64,000 bases of DNA. Source: Hordeum vulgare subsp. vulgare. Lineage: Eukaryota; Streptophyta; Magnoliopsida; Poales; Poaceae. The stretch lies in NCBI RefSeq assembly GCF_904849725.1, contig NC_058519.1, forward strand, positions 536,618,316 to 536,682,315. Direction: 5' to 3'. The notes beneath the pieces were generated by a model, which had not been told where the DNA came from, searched no databases, and saw nothing but the letters and a program-made list of their open reading frames with translations. The translations under genes and the position numbers were made by a program. Positions 45,983-56,913 of this stretch are shown here, piece by piece. Positions within the stretch are counted from its first letter, which is position 1. The number at the start of each line of letters is the position of its first letter.

Positions 45983-47942
45983 CATCCACAGTCTTCTCCA
46001 GAGTATCCCGGAGTTGGTTATTTCCCACCTTGGGAGTAGACCAAGCTAGGCCAAAAGCCTAAGCTTGGGGGAGTACGTGTTCTCACCGACTTTACATTCA
46101 TGCTTATGCTTTCACTTTGTTAGCCGGTGTTTACACTTTGCCACTGTATTATCCATGCTAGTTTCTTTTCGTTTTCTTGTTCTCTTGCTTTGTGTCCTTT
46201 TGAGAAAATCCAAAAGGATTTTTCTTTCTTCTTTTGCTTGTTGGGAGCTTTCCCGTGTAAATAGTTTTCTTTTTTCTTTGTGTCAAGGTAGAAGATATTG
46301 GTTATAATGTTTAGTGGTTCTTGCATGCTTACCTGTTTAACTTTCAAAGAGCCATATTACTTTGTCTTCTCCTTTGTGTTTGCCTGCAGATTCAGCTTAG
46401 TCCAATGCGCTTATTATTGTTCACATCGTTCGATCGTGCAAATGAAAGGCAACAATGATGATATATGATGAAGTGACTGAGACTGAAAAGCTGGTATGAA
46501 CTCTATCTATTTTGTTTTTGTAAATATGACTAGCTTGTCGACCCAGATTTAGCTTTGTTGTGAGAGAACCATGTTTGCAATGACAACTTTGAGATCATAG
46601 TTTCTGATGCCATGCTTATTTAGCTGAGAGCTTATAATGGTTTGTCTTGAATGCCAACATAGATTTTGAGATGACTATGATGTAGTATGATAGGATGGTA
46701 TTCTCCTTTGAATGTTTCAAGTGGCTTGACTTGGCGCGGGTTCATGCATGTAGTTGAAACAAAATCAACACAGCCTCTATGATGTTCGTGTTCATGCTTG
46801 CATTCAATGTTAGTCAAACTCATTGCATCTTGATGATTGTTGTCGCTCTCTAGTTGGTCGCTTCCCAGTCTTTTGCTAGCATTCACTTGTACTAAGCGGA
46901 ATACTGCTTGTGCATCCACTTCCATAAACCCAAAAGTTTTTCCATGAGAGTCCACCATACCTACCTATTTGCGGTATCTACCTACCGTTCCAAGTAAATT
47001 TGCATGTGCCACTCCCTAAACCTTCAAGAAATAATCTGTTTTGCATGCCCGAACCGCTCATGTGGTGACAGAGGGCTATTGGTATCTTCCATGCTAGGAG
47101 TGTTATCCTCGACATGTGTTTATTCATAGTCATTCACGAGAAAGGGGCCGGTAATTGGAATGCCCAGTTCCACGCTTAAATCGAAAACATAACTGTAAAA
47201 CAAGACTCCCCCCGGAATGATGTTAGTATGGACGGTACCTGAGGATTCGGCTAGCCGTGGAGTGTGATTGATTGGTGGTGGGGGAATTAAAACTTTACTT
47301 TTCAGTTTGGGAACCACCTACAACATGAGTAGCATGGAAGATATTGAGAACTCTTGGTCATTGCGTTGACAATGAAAGCATGCCACCCAAATTTATTATC
47401 TTTGTTTTCAAAGCTTGAGCTCTGGCACCTCTGCAAATCAATCCTTCCCTCTACGAAGGGCCTATCTATTTATTTTCCTGTTGAGTCATCCTCCTCTTAT
47501 ATAAGCACCAATTAGAGAGCACCTCTGTCATTTTTATGCTTTGCTTTTGATTGATATTGAGTATTACTATGACTGGATCTTCGTTGCTATGAATTACAAT
47601 GTTTAGTCAGCCCTTGATCTTTGAAAGTGCTCTGCATTTATGTTTTGCGGTCTCAGAAAGAGCTAGCGAGATACCACCTATTCATATTGCTTCATGCTTG
47701 TTTTGATTGAAGTGTTGGTATTTGAAACTCATTATTATTTGCTCGTTAGCTGATTATGCCATTGATATTAGTTTACCGTGAGACCTTTGTGTCATTTGCT
47801 TATGTGGTTAACTTGTGATCTTGCTGAAATTCTGGTTATGAGTTAGACATAGTTGCAACAACAAGATCTAAACAGAGTTTGTCAAAGTTTTTCTTTCTCT
47901 CTCAGTTTGTCAACTGAGTTGCTTGAGGACAAGCAAGTTTTT
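45983..47942 (+). other. Non-coding 3' region of element F
   Basis: About 2 kb without a convincing ORF. It begins with AAAAGCCTAAGCTTGGGG (46,053-46,070), identical to 7,339-7,356 of B, and contains a copy of the polypurine 13-mer (46,061-46,073). Nothing else was recognised. Confidence 0.6.
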
Positions 47943-47955
47943 AAGCTTGGGGGAG
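47943..47955 (+). other. Polypurine tract of element F
   Basis: AAGCTTGGGGGAG lies one base before the 3' LTR; the same 13-mer occurs at 46,061. Confidence 0.7.
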
Positions 47956-47956
47956 T

Positions 47957-49544
47957 TTATACGTCTCCATCGTATCTACTTTTCCAAACTCTTTTGCCCT
48001 TGTTTTGGACTCTAATTTGCATGATTTGAATGGAACTAACCTGGACTGACGATGTTTTCAGCAGAATTGCCTTGGTGTTATTTTTGTGCAGAAATCAAAG
48101 TTCTCCAAACGTCCTAAAAATTTACGGGGAGCAGCTTTGGAAAATATCAAAAATATTTGCGCCAAGTTCCACCTTAGGGGGTGGGCCAGTGGGCCACAAG
48201 CCCTTGCTCCGCCACCATCCCCTGGTGGCGGTGGGTAGGCTTGTGGGGCCCACACGGCTCTACCGCCCCCAATCTCAGGTCTATAAGATCCCTTTCGTCC
48301 CAGAAAAAATAAAAAGAGAAGTTTTCGTCGCGTTTTCGATACGGAGGCGCCGCCACCACCTGATCTTCATCTGGAGGGCAGATCTGGAGTCCGTCTTGGG
48401 CTCCGGAGAGGGGAAATCGTCGCCATCGTCATCATCAACCTTCTTCCCTTTCCAATTCCATGAAGCTCTTCGTCGTTCGTGAGTAATCTATTCGTAGGCT
48501 CGGTGGGCGGTGATGAGTAGGATGAGATCTATCATGTAATCGAGTTAGTTTTGATGGGGATTGATCCCTAGTATCCACTATGTTCTGAGATTGATGTTGC
48601 TACTACTTTGCCATGCTTAATGCTTGTCACTAGGGCCCGAGTGCCATGATTTCAGATCTGAAATTATTATGTTGTCACCAATATATGTGTGTTTTAGATC
48701 CGATCTTGCAAGTTGTAGTTACCTACTATGTGTTATGATCCGGCAACCCCGGAGTGACAATAACCGGAACCACTCCCGGTGATGACCATAGTTTGAGGAG
48801 TTCATGTGTTCACCAAGTGCTAATGCGTTGGTCCGGTTCTTTATTAAAAGGAGAACCTTAATATCCCGTAATTTCCTTTTGGACCCCGCTGCCACGGGAG
48901 GGATGGACAATAGATGTCATGCAAGTTCTTTTCCCTAAGCACGTATGACGACACACGGAATGCATGCCTACGTCACATTGACGAACGGGAGCTAGCCACA
49001 TATCTCTCCGTGTTATAGCTGTTGCATGATGAATATCATCCAAACAAATCACCGACCCATTGCCTACGAGTTTGTCCTATTGCTGCTGCTACTACTGTTG
49101 CTACTGCTGTTACTTGTCTTGCTCTGCTGCTGCTGCTACTACTGTTGCTACTGCTGTTACTTGTCTTGCTCTACTGCTACTGTTGCTACTACTGTCGATT
49201 GCTACTGTTGCTACTTGCTACTGCTGTTCCTTGCCACTTCCGTTACTCGCTACTTTGGTGTTACTACTGTGCTTGCAGATACTAATCTTTCAGGTGTGGT
49301 TGAATCTGACAATTCAACCGCTAATACTTGAGATTATTCTCTCACCTCCCGTCGTGCGAATCAACAGATTTGGGTCGAATACTCTACCCTCGAAAACTCC
49401 TGCGAACCCACGCGCTGGTGGGCCATCAACAACATTCTTCTAGTTTCGTTGCTAGGGAGTGCTAGCAGCATTCTTCTGGTGCCGTTGCAGGGGAAGGTTT
49501 GTTGTCATCATCATTCGTCTAGCCATCGCCAGAGATTGCAATCA
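47957..49544 (+). repeat. 3' LTR of element F
   Basis: 1,588 bases, ending ATTGCAATCA before GTGTG. Its start reads TTATACGTC where the 5' LTR has TGATACGTC, so the terminal TG is mutated. A PBS-like 18-mer lies at 49,477-49,494 (16 of 18). Confidence 0.85.
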
Positions 49545-49549
49545 GTGTG

Positions 49550-50778
49550 CAGCAAGGATGATTGTGACACAACAAAAATAAAAGACTCCTATGATACAAG
49601 ACTCTCCAAGCAAAACACATATCATGTGGTGAATAAAAATATAGCTCCAAGTAATGTTACCGATGGATTGAAGACGAAAGAGGGGATGCCTTCCCGAGGC
49701 ATCCCCAAGCTTAGGCTTTTTGGTGTCCTTGAATTTGGCTTGGGATGCCTTGGCATCCCCAAGCTTGAGCTCTTTCCACTCCTTATCTCTTTTTCCATGA
49801 GAACATCACCCAAAACTTGAAAACTTCACAACACAAAACTTAAACAGAAACTCGTGATAACATTAGCACAAGAAAACAAACTACCACTTCTTTTGGTACT
49901 GTAGCAAACTTGAATTCTATAAATATTGATGATGGGCTACTGTATTCTCACTTTTCCATGGCTAGTACCCCCCGATACTAACCATAGTTTCATCAAACAC
50001 ATGCAACCAACTCAACAAAAACAAAATCTGTCAAAAACAGACCAGTCTGTAGCAATCTGTATACTTCGTATACTTCTGTTAGCTCAAAAAATCTAAAAAA
50101 TTATGACGGCCTCGGAAAAAGGCATATCAACCAACATCAAAAAGAATCAACTCAAAATATCTTTCTAAATAAAAATGAAAAATCATCTTGTGAGGGAAAA
50201 GTTCTGTGTTTTTCCAGCAGGATCAAACAACCATTACCAAGACTAGTCATAAAGGTTTTGCTTGGCTCAAACACACAAAAACCACAAAAAACACAATCAC
50301 AACAGAATTATGAAAGTGTGGACGCAACAAAACAGAAAGAAAAAAGATAAATTCATTGGGTTGCCTCCCAACAAGCGCTATTGTTTAACGCCCTTAGCTA
50401 GGCATTGATAATTCAATGATGCTCACACAAAAGACAAGAATTGAAGCACAACGAGAGCATCATAAAGGATGTGAAAATCACATCTAAGTCTAACATACTT
50501 CCTATGCATAGGAATTTTATAGGAAAACAGATTGTCAAGACAACCAATAGTTACCATATACAAGGAAGAAGAAAGAGTCAATAGCAATCTCAACATAACG
50601 AGAGGTGATTTACTGATATGAAAGTTTCTACCACCATATTTTCCTCTCTCATAATAATTACATGTGGGATCATATTAGAATTCAACAATGTAACTATCAC
50701 ATAGGATATTCTTTTCATGATACACATGCATGCAAAGTTGACGCTCTTCAAAAATAGTGGGACTATCATCAACTAAAG
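49550..50778 (-). other. Non-coding 3' region of element E, right of F
   Basis: Homologous to B 6,650-7,490. It contains the two hairpins (49,682-49,706 and 49,739-49,763) and two GGCATCCCCAAGCTT motifs (49,698-49,712, 49,752-49,766). The left continuation is 37,807-39,669. Confidence 0.6.
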
Positions 50779-51345
50779 TCATGACTTCTCCAAACCCACT
50801 TTCAATAATATTGCAAATATCATATTCATCATGAGGCTTAAACAAATTTCAAGATCATAAGAAAAATCATCGCCCCACTCATGATCATTGCAACAAGTAG
50901 TGGACATAGCAAAACTAGCATCCCCAAGCTTAGGGTTTTGCATATTCTTACCATGATTGCCACTAATAGAATTTATAGTGAAACCATTGCAATCATGCTT
51001 TTCATGCAAGGAGCCCTCGTGAATCTCTTCATAAATTTCTTCCTCACAGTTTTCAGATTCATGCATCTCAACCAAAACTCCATAAAGATAGTCAAGTGCA
51101 CTCAACTCACTAGCAATTGGATCTCTTAAAGAGATCAGCAAGTGGATGAGGATCCATATCACTAGATTTTCAGCAAGCGAAGATGCAAGCATATTGAAGG
51201 CACATGGCACACAAGCGAACGGAAAGCAAGCGAGAGAAAAGGGCGAACAAAAAGGCGAACGAAAAAGGCAAATTGGTGAAGTGGGGAGAGGAAAACGAGA
51301 GGCAAGAGGCAAACAAAGTAAATGCAAGAGATGAGTTTGCGACAC
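50779..51345 (-). CDS. ORF of element E (related to D's acidic ORF)
   Basis: An open frame of 188 codons. The first ~50 residues derive from the CT-rich leader (Leu/Phe/Pro rich) and may not be translated; the leader ATG at about 51,194 (MLASSLAEN) corresponds to the MA- start of D. The C-terminal half is acidic and shares HDCN and KLGDA segments with the D ORF, the latter encoded by a perfect copy of the polypurine tract (50,917-50,931). No known domain was seen. Confidence 0.35.
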   Translation of the reverse strand: MSQTHLLHLLCLPLASRFPLPTSPICLFRSPFCSPFSLACFPFACVPCAFNMLASSLAENLVIWILIHLLISLRDPIASELSALDYLYGVLVEMHESENCEEEIYEEIHEGSLHEKHDCNGFTINSISGNHGKNMQNPKLGDASFAMSTTCCNDHEWGDDFSYDLEICLSLMMNMIFAILLKVGLEKS

Positions 51346-51373
51346 TTACTTGGATGAGTTCTTGACTTGATCC

Positions 51374-51391
51374 TCACCGGCAACGACGCCA
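51374..51391 (-). other. Primer binding site of E
   Basis: The minus-strand 18-mer TGGCGTCGTTGCCGGTGA matches the tRNA-Asp site at 16 of 18 positions, 10 bases from the LTR. Confidence 0.75.
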
Positions 51392-51401
51392 GAAATTTTT
51401 C

Positions 51402-52963
51402 TGCTGCGGCAACAAAAGTCCTTCCCTGGCGCTTAGGAATTCTTCTTGTTACTTCTCTAGTTTGCGTCGGTTTTCCCCTTGAAGAGGAAAGGGTAATGCA
51501 GCACAGGAGCAGTAAGTATTTCCCTCAGTTTGAGAACCAAGGTATCGGTCCAGAAGGAGGGCCTCGTCAAGTCCAAAGTACCTACGCAAACACAAACAAG
51601 CTTGCACCCAACGCTTCAAAGGGGTTGTCAATCCCTTCAAGATTGTTTGCAAAGTGAGATCTGAAGGCGGAAAGTGCAACGAAGTAAAATGTGTAAGGCT
51701 GAAAATATGGTGTGGAGTAGACCCTGGGGCCCATAGTTTTCACTAGAGGATTCTCTTAAAATAGCAAGTATTACAGTGGGTGAACAAATTACTGTCGAGC
51801 AATTGATAGAACCGCCAAAAGTCATGACGATATCTAAGGCAATGATCATACATATAGGCATCACGTCCGATACAAGTAGACCGATACTTTCTGCATCTAC
51901 TACTATTACTCCACACATCGACCGCTATCTAGCATGCATCTAGTGTATTGAGTTCATGACGAACAGAGTAATGCTTTAAGCGAGATGACATGATGTAGAG
52001 GGATAATCTCAAACCAATGATGAAAACCCCATCTTTTTACCCTTGATGGCAACAACAGGATGCGTGCCTCGCTACCCCTTCTGTCACTGGGTGAGGTCAC
52101 CGCACGGTATGAACCCAAAACCAAGCACTTCTCCCATTGCAAGAATCATAGATCTAGTTGGCCAGACAAAACCCACAACTCGAAGAGAATTACAAGGATA
52201 TGAAATCATGCATAAGAGAGATCAGAAGAAACCTAAATAAGACTCATAGATAATCTGATCATGAATCCACAATTCATCGGATCTCGACAAACACACCGCA
52301 AAAGAAGATTACATCGGATAGATCTCCATGAAGATCATGGAGAACTTTGTATTGAAGATCCCAGAGAGAGAAGAAGCCATCTACTTACTAGCTATGGACC
52401 CGTAGGTCTATGGTGAACTACTCACGCATCATCGGAGAGGTCATGGTGTTGATGAAGAAGCCCTCCGTGTCCGAATCCCCCCTCCGGCAGGGCACCAGAA
52501 CATGCCCCAGATGGGATCTTGCGGAGACAGAAGCTTCCGGCGGCAGAAAAGTACTTTCGATGATCTCCTGATTTTTTCTGGAATTTTTGGGATTATATAG
52601 GCGAAAGACCTAGGTCAGAGGACCTTCGGGGGCCCACAAGCCTGGATGGCGCGACCCCCCCCCCCCCCGGCCGCGGGGTGGGGGCTTGTGTGGCCCCTAG
52701 GGCTCCCCTGCCTTGGCTCCCAAGTTCCCCGATCTTCTTCCGTTCCAAAAAAAATCTTTTCGGGGATTTTCTTCCGTTTGGACTCCGTTTCAAAATCTCC
52801 TCTGAAAGAGCTCAAAAACATGGAAAAAATAGGAACTCGCACTTGACACTGAGTTAATAAGTTAGTCCCAAGAAAATATATAAAAGGCATGCAAAACATC
52901 CAAAGTTTGACAAGATAATAGCATGAAACCATAAAAAATTATAGATACGTTGGAGACGTATCA
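51402..52963 (-). repeat. 5' LTR of element E
   Basis: 1,562 bases on the minus strand from TGATACGTCTCCAACG to GCCGCAGCA, nearly identical to 36,231-37,791. Confidence 0.85.
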
Positions 52964-52968
52964 GAGGT

Positions 52969-54779
52969 CAACTCCAAAAAACTCAAAAGATCGATCAAGA
53001 CAACCTCTCGATGTTAAACGAGACACTCAAACAGATCCATTCACTCCAAATCTCACTTAATCGAAGCCCGACCTGTTCAAAGATCGGCTCCGAGGTGGAT
53101 TACGAGGACTTTTACAGCCCACCCACCACCCACTTGATCGCCACCCTCAAAGATTTAACCGACGCATTGGACTATGCCTTCGAAGAGCTCGAGGACATGG
53201 ACGATGAGGCCTACTACCCCACCCCGTAAACATTGGGCGATGGACCGCAATGTCCACCTACGACGTTTACATGGTAGACACGCCCCGTGACACGGGCGAT
53301 GCCACACCCAAGCAAAACGATGGTAAGTCCGTGGAGGAGCCCTCAAAGCGACAAAAGTCACGTAAGCGTGCCAAGGTAAATAAGGGAAGGGCTCCACACA
53401 AACTACAGGGAAAACATGACCCCAAAATACCACGACAACCCCGAAGCTCCCGAGCAACAACCAGCAGAACGGACCAATGCCGATCCTGACGACCTCAACA
53501 ACTCGGACGACGACGACTACTTTCCCCCAGTTGACGATGAAGACGGCCTTGAATCCGAAGACTTCGTAATCCCTGAAGACCCCGAAGGCCAGGAGCAATT
53601 CCGGCAACGGCTTATAGCTGCCGCCCAGAGCTTAAAAGCAAAGCAATGACAACTCCAGGATGAATAGAACACCATTAACAGTAGGTGGACCAAAATCCCG
53701 TCGGACGAAGAAGGATACGCCACAGAGTGGCCGAACCAAAACAAAACTTACCTGCACCGACGCCCGCTCCCTGAGTTCGATGACGAGGCCCCAGAACATG
53801 TGTCCTCTCGATGCACACACTATGACCAACCTGACCGCCCGCCCTGAGGTCACGACATAGTGGTCAGAGAGAACGAGTATAGACCCGAGCCTCCCCACAG
53901 AAAAGGAAAAGAACATATGCACCTCTGGGACATACGTGACCCATGATACGTTAGCTTAGATCGCAATACATCCATCTACGGATCCAGGAGGTACTCCCTT
54001 ACTCGATGGGACGACGAACCTCCTCGGGTCACTTACAAAAGCAGAGGTCGGGAACCGTACCAGGCTCTACCCGGAGCTGATATCCGACACAAAATAGCCC
54101 GGATCATAGGCGTCGCTCACCCATTGTGTTTCACAAATAAGGTCATGCAGCACTAGTTTCTAGAAGGGTTTAAACCCGTAAACATTGAACATTATGACGG
54201 GACGACAGACCCCGCCGTGTGGATAGAAGATTTCCTTTTCCACATCATATGGCTAGAGGAGACAATCTCCATGCCATAAAATACTTACCCATAAAACTCA
54301 AAGGACCGACATGACACTGGCTAAATAGCCTACCCGAAGACTCCATTGGAAGCTAGGAAGACCTCGAGGAGGCTTTCCTATCCAACTTTCAGGGAACATA
54401 TGTTCGGCCACCGGATTCATCCGAACTAAGCAACATCGTTCAAAATGCGGGGGAATCGGCCAGAGAATTATGGAACCGGTTCCTCACCAAGAAAAATCAA
54501 ATCATGGACTACCCAGATGCTGAAGAAATAGCCTCTTTCAGGTACAACATCCGGGACAATTGGCTGGCGAGACTGCTCGGCCAGGATTGGCCGAGAACAA
54601 TGTGTGTCCTCACTTCCCTCATGACCCAATTTTGCGTGGGTGAAGATAATTGGCTAGCTCGGCGCAGCCACAATGCGGACGACCCCGAAACGTCCGATGT
54701 TCGGGACGGAAATGAGAAACCAAGAAAAAACAAGAACAAACACCGCAATGTAACGGTGATGCCGATGACACAACAGTAA
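52969..54779 (+). pseudogene. Gag of element G, broken
   Basis: Pieces of a Gypsy gag are spread over three frames. An acidic N-terminal part (53,011-53,229) and a charged middle are followed by the retrotransposon gag core (HYDGTTDPAVWIEDF near 54,190; SARELWNRFLTKKNQI near 54,460; LMTQFCVGEDNWLAR near 54,620). Stops occur at 53,227 and repeatedly in 53,650-54,480. No zinc knuckle is evident. Confidence 0.65.
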
Positions 54780-54864
54780 ATGCTGCATTCCGCAGTTCAA
54801 AACCTGGACATCGAAAAAATCCTTCGAAGGGAACAAGGACGGACCGACTCCATGGGATAAAATC

Positions 54865-55780
54865 GTGGAACGGCCATGCCAGATCCATGGCACCCAAGAC
54901 AAGCCTGCCACCCACACCAACCGTAATTGTAGGGTGTTCAAACAGGCTGGCAAGTTGGCCGCCGACGAACAAAGCAGGGGCCCACGAAGTGAAGACAACG
55001 AGGAGCCCCGCGACCGGAAGAATGGGGGCCAAAAACAGTTCCCTCCCGAGGTCAAAACCGTGAACATGATTTGTGTCACCCATATACCCAAAAAGGTGAA
55101 GAAGCGGGCCCTTTGGGAGGTATATGCCATAGAGCCTGTCGCACCAAAATACAATCCATGGTCGGCCTGCCTGATCACTTTCGACCATAGGGATCATCTG
55201 ACCAGTATCCGTCATGGAGGGTTGGTCGCCCTGGTCCTAGACCCCATTGTAGATGGGTACCCCCTCACTAGTCCTCATGGACGGAGGAAGTATCCTTAAT
55301 CTGATCTATTTAGATATGGTGAAAAAGATGGGCATAGACCCATCACGAATCAAACCAAGTCGCACAACCTTTAAGGGAGTGATTCCACGCATCGAAGCTC
55401 GTTGCTCGGTCACGATAACACTAGAGGTTCCGTTAGGCTCACCCAACAACTTTCGCAACGAAGACTGGATCTTCTACAGCATCCCCTTTCGCAATGGATA
55501 CCACGCACTACTCGGCATCACAACTTTCGCCCGCTTCAACGATGTGGCCCACTACGCCGACATGAAGCTCAAAATGCTCGAACCCAAGGGAGACATCACT
55601 GTCAACGGCAATACAGAGTGCTCTCTCCGGACCGAGGAACACACGGCTGCACTAGCAGCTAAATGCCAACATGACAGCGAAACATCAAGCCATAGGCTGA
55701 CAATCATGGCGCGGAAGGAAGGCAAGCGGGCCCGAGCGCAATCCGATCTGAGAGAGACATCTTCATCTCAGAGTAAATAG
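54865..55780 (+). pseudogene. Protease region of element G, broken
   Basis: Open frames at 54,865-55,299 and 55,253-55,780 overlap in different frames, so one frameshift lies near 55,255-55,290. The second contains the protease-like active site LVLMDGGSILNLIYLD and YHALLG further on, as in Gypsy proteases with D-G-G. The RT that should follow is missing. Confidence 0.65.
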
Positions 55781-55889
55781 GGATACGCCTCCCATGACAC
55801 GGCCCGAACACCTTCAAGGTATGTCCCTCGTAGACACAGTTTCATCCTTAAAATTCCATGGGCAGCCATGGGAGCCATCCGCCAGGGAC

Positions 55890-56150
55890 TAGGGATGTAA
55901 ATGATACAAATATTTTCCGTTTCGATTCCGCTTCCGCATCCGGTTTTAAGGATATGGTATGTACTTACAGAAATCTGGCGGATATGGATGCGGATAAGGA
56001 TTTTAGTCAACCGGATATTCATTGGATATGGTAGAGGATATGGTACTGGTAATATGGATTATACGGTATTTTTTTGCGGATTATCCGATAAATTTAGCTC
56101 AATTGGGAAACCCAAATTTCCACGTGTACCATTAATAAAAATCATCTCAC
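55890..56150 (+). repeat. Possible hAT-like non-autonomous fragment
   Basis: TAGGGATGTAAATGATAC resembles the terminal sequence of plant hAT-like elements. It is followed by repeated GGATATGG and CCGGATAT motifs to about 56,090. No matching right terminus or target duplication was found. Confidence 0.3.
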
Positions 56151-56913
56151 ATAAATAGACGCGATACATACATATCATCGACGATGCATCGGATAGAGGC
56201 CTGCGATTGCATACATATACGCCGACGATACGTGTGTGGACGATGGTGTGGGTACATATACACATAAAAAATCCGAGTATTGTCCAATTGATTCCTCTTT
56301 AACGAATCGTTGAAGTGTTTTTTGTAGGAGAGATTAATACTGCGAAGAAGATGTATTCAAAAGATTTTCATTGTAATTCTTAGTTTTAGGAGTTAATTTG
56401 TATTTTCAGTAATCGTTATGACTATGAATAAAATTTACATGTGTGTTTTAGAAAGAACACGTTTCAAACGAAACCACCACTAGCCTGGACCCACCCAGCC
56501 TCCCGCAGCCACTGTCCCCACCTGTCATCCACCTGGGAAACCACGTCCACGAGGAGCCCGCTGGTTTCCCAAATCCAGAAAGGGAAAGCCGCAAAGCCGG
56601 CCGCGGCCCCGCACCAACGCGAAGCGGCGCCTACCCCGCTCGCTTCCGTCCCCGACTCCCCTCCCATCCCGTCCTCTATTCGCCCCGCCGCACCACCCCA
56701 CCCCACCCCCACATCGCCCGCCTCCCGGAATCCTCTCGCCTCCCGCCGCCGCCGCCCCGGCCGGAGGCCACGCGGCCCCACGAACCCGAGGCCAGATCCA
56801 AACCCCAGCCCCAGGTCGGAACCGAGCCGCAGTTTTTCTAGGTTTTGGTACGGATCTAGGGTTGGGCGGGGGGCGATTCGCTCGGGTTCCTTCGCGGCTC
56901 GGATTCCGCGCTC
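56151..56913 (+). promoter_or_regulatory. Upstream region and 5' UTR of the CDKG-2 gene
   Basis: AT-rich sequence to about 56,450 changes to GC/CCG-rich sequence (56,460-56,900), as is usual for grass 5' UTRs. No TATA box stands out just upstream of the GC-rich part. ATCTAGGGTTGGG at about 56,854 resembles a short telomere-type box common in plant 5' UTRs. TE sequence (element G) ends about 1 kb before the ATG. Confidence 0.45.

Larger units (their letters stand above)
39675..49544 (+). mobile_element. Element F: chimeric non-autonomous Athila-type element
   Basis: F is inserted in E with a perfect duplication GTGTG (39,670-39,674 and 49,545-49,549). It has two near-identical LTRs (1,590 and 1,588 bases), a perfect tRNA-Asp primer site (41,274-41,291), gag-protease (41,342-44,169), a diverged LTR-like segment (44,340-44,720), an Athila-ORF1-like gene (44,972-45,982) and a polypurine tract (47,943-47,955). 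RT, RNase H and integrase are absent. The LTR resembles the Triticeae WHAM type (from memory). Being inside E, it is the youngest layer of this nest. Confidence 0.85.
36231..52963 (-). mobile_element. Element E: non-autonomous Athila-type element, split by F
   Basis: E inserted in G with target repeats GAGGC (36,226-36,230) and GAGGT (52,964-52,968), one transition apart. On the minus strand it has a 5' LTR (52,963-51,402), primer site, leader, one ORF, the non-coding 3' region, polypurine tract and 3' LTR (37,791-36,231). Without F the internal region is ~3.7 kb and collinear with D. The two LTRs (1,561 and 1,562 bases) differ by only scattered substitutions, so insertion is fairly recent. 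Confidence 0.85.
35330..55885 (+). mobile_element. Element G: truncated Gypsy retrotransposon, split by E
   Basis: G has a short 5' LTR, a gag start (35,798-36,230) and, after the nested E/F insertion, the rest of gag and a protease (52,969-55,780). It breaks off near 55,885 without RT, RNase H, integrase or 3' LTR. The LTR (TGAGGGAGTTCTGGATTA...GCCGACA) and protease resemble the Triticeae family I know as Fatima; the name is tentative. Confidence 0.75.

Noticed and set aside
54619..55215. 198-codon minus-strand frame in element G
   Set aside because: It is antisense to the gag and protease of G and has no recognisable motif.
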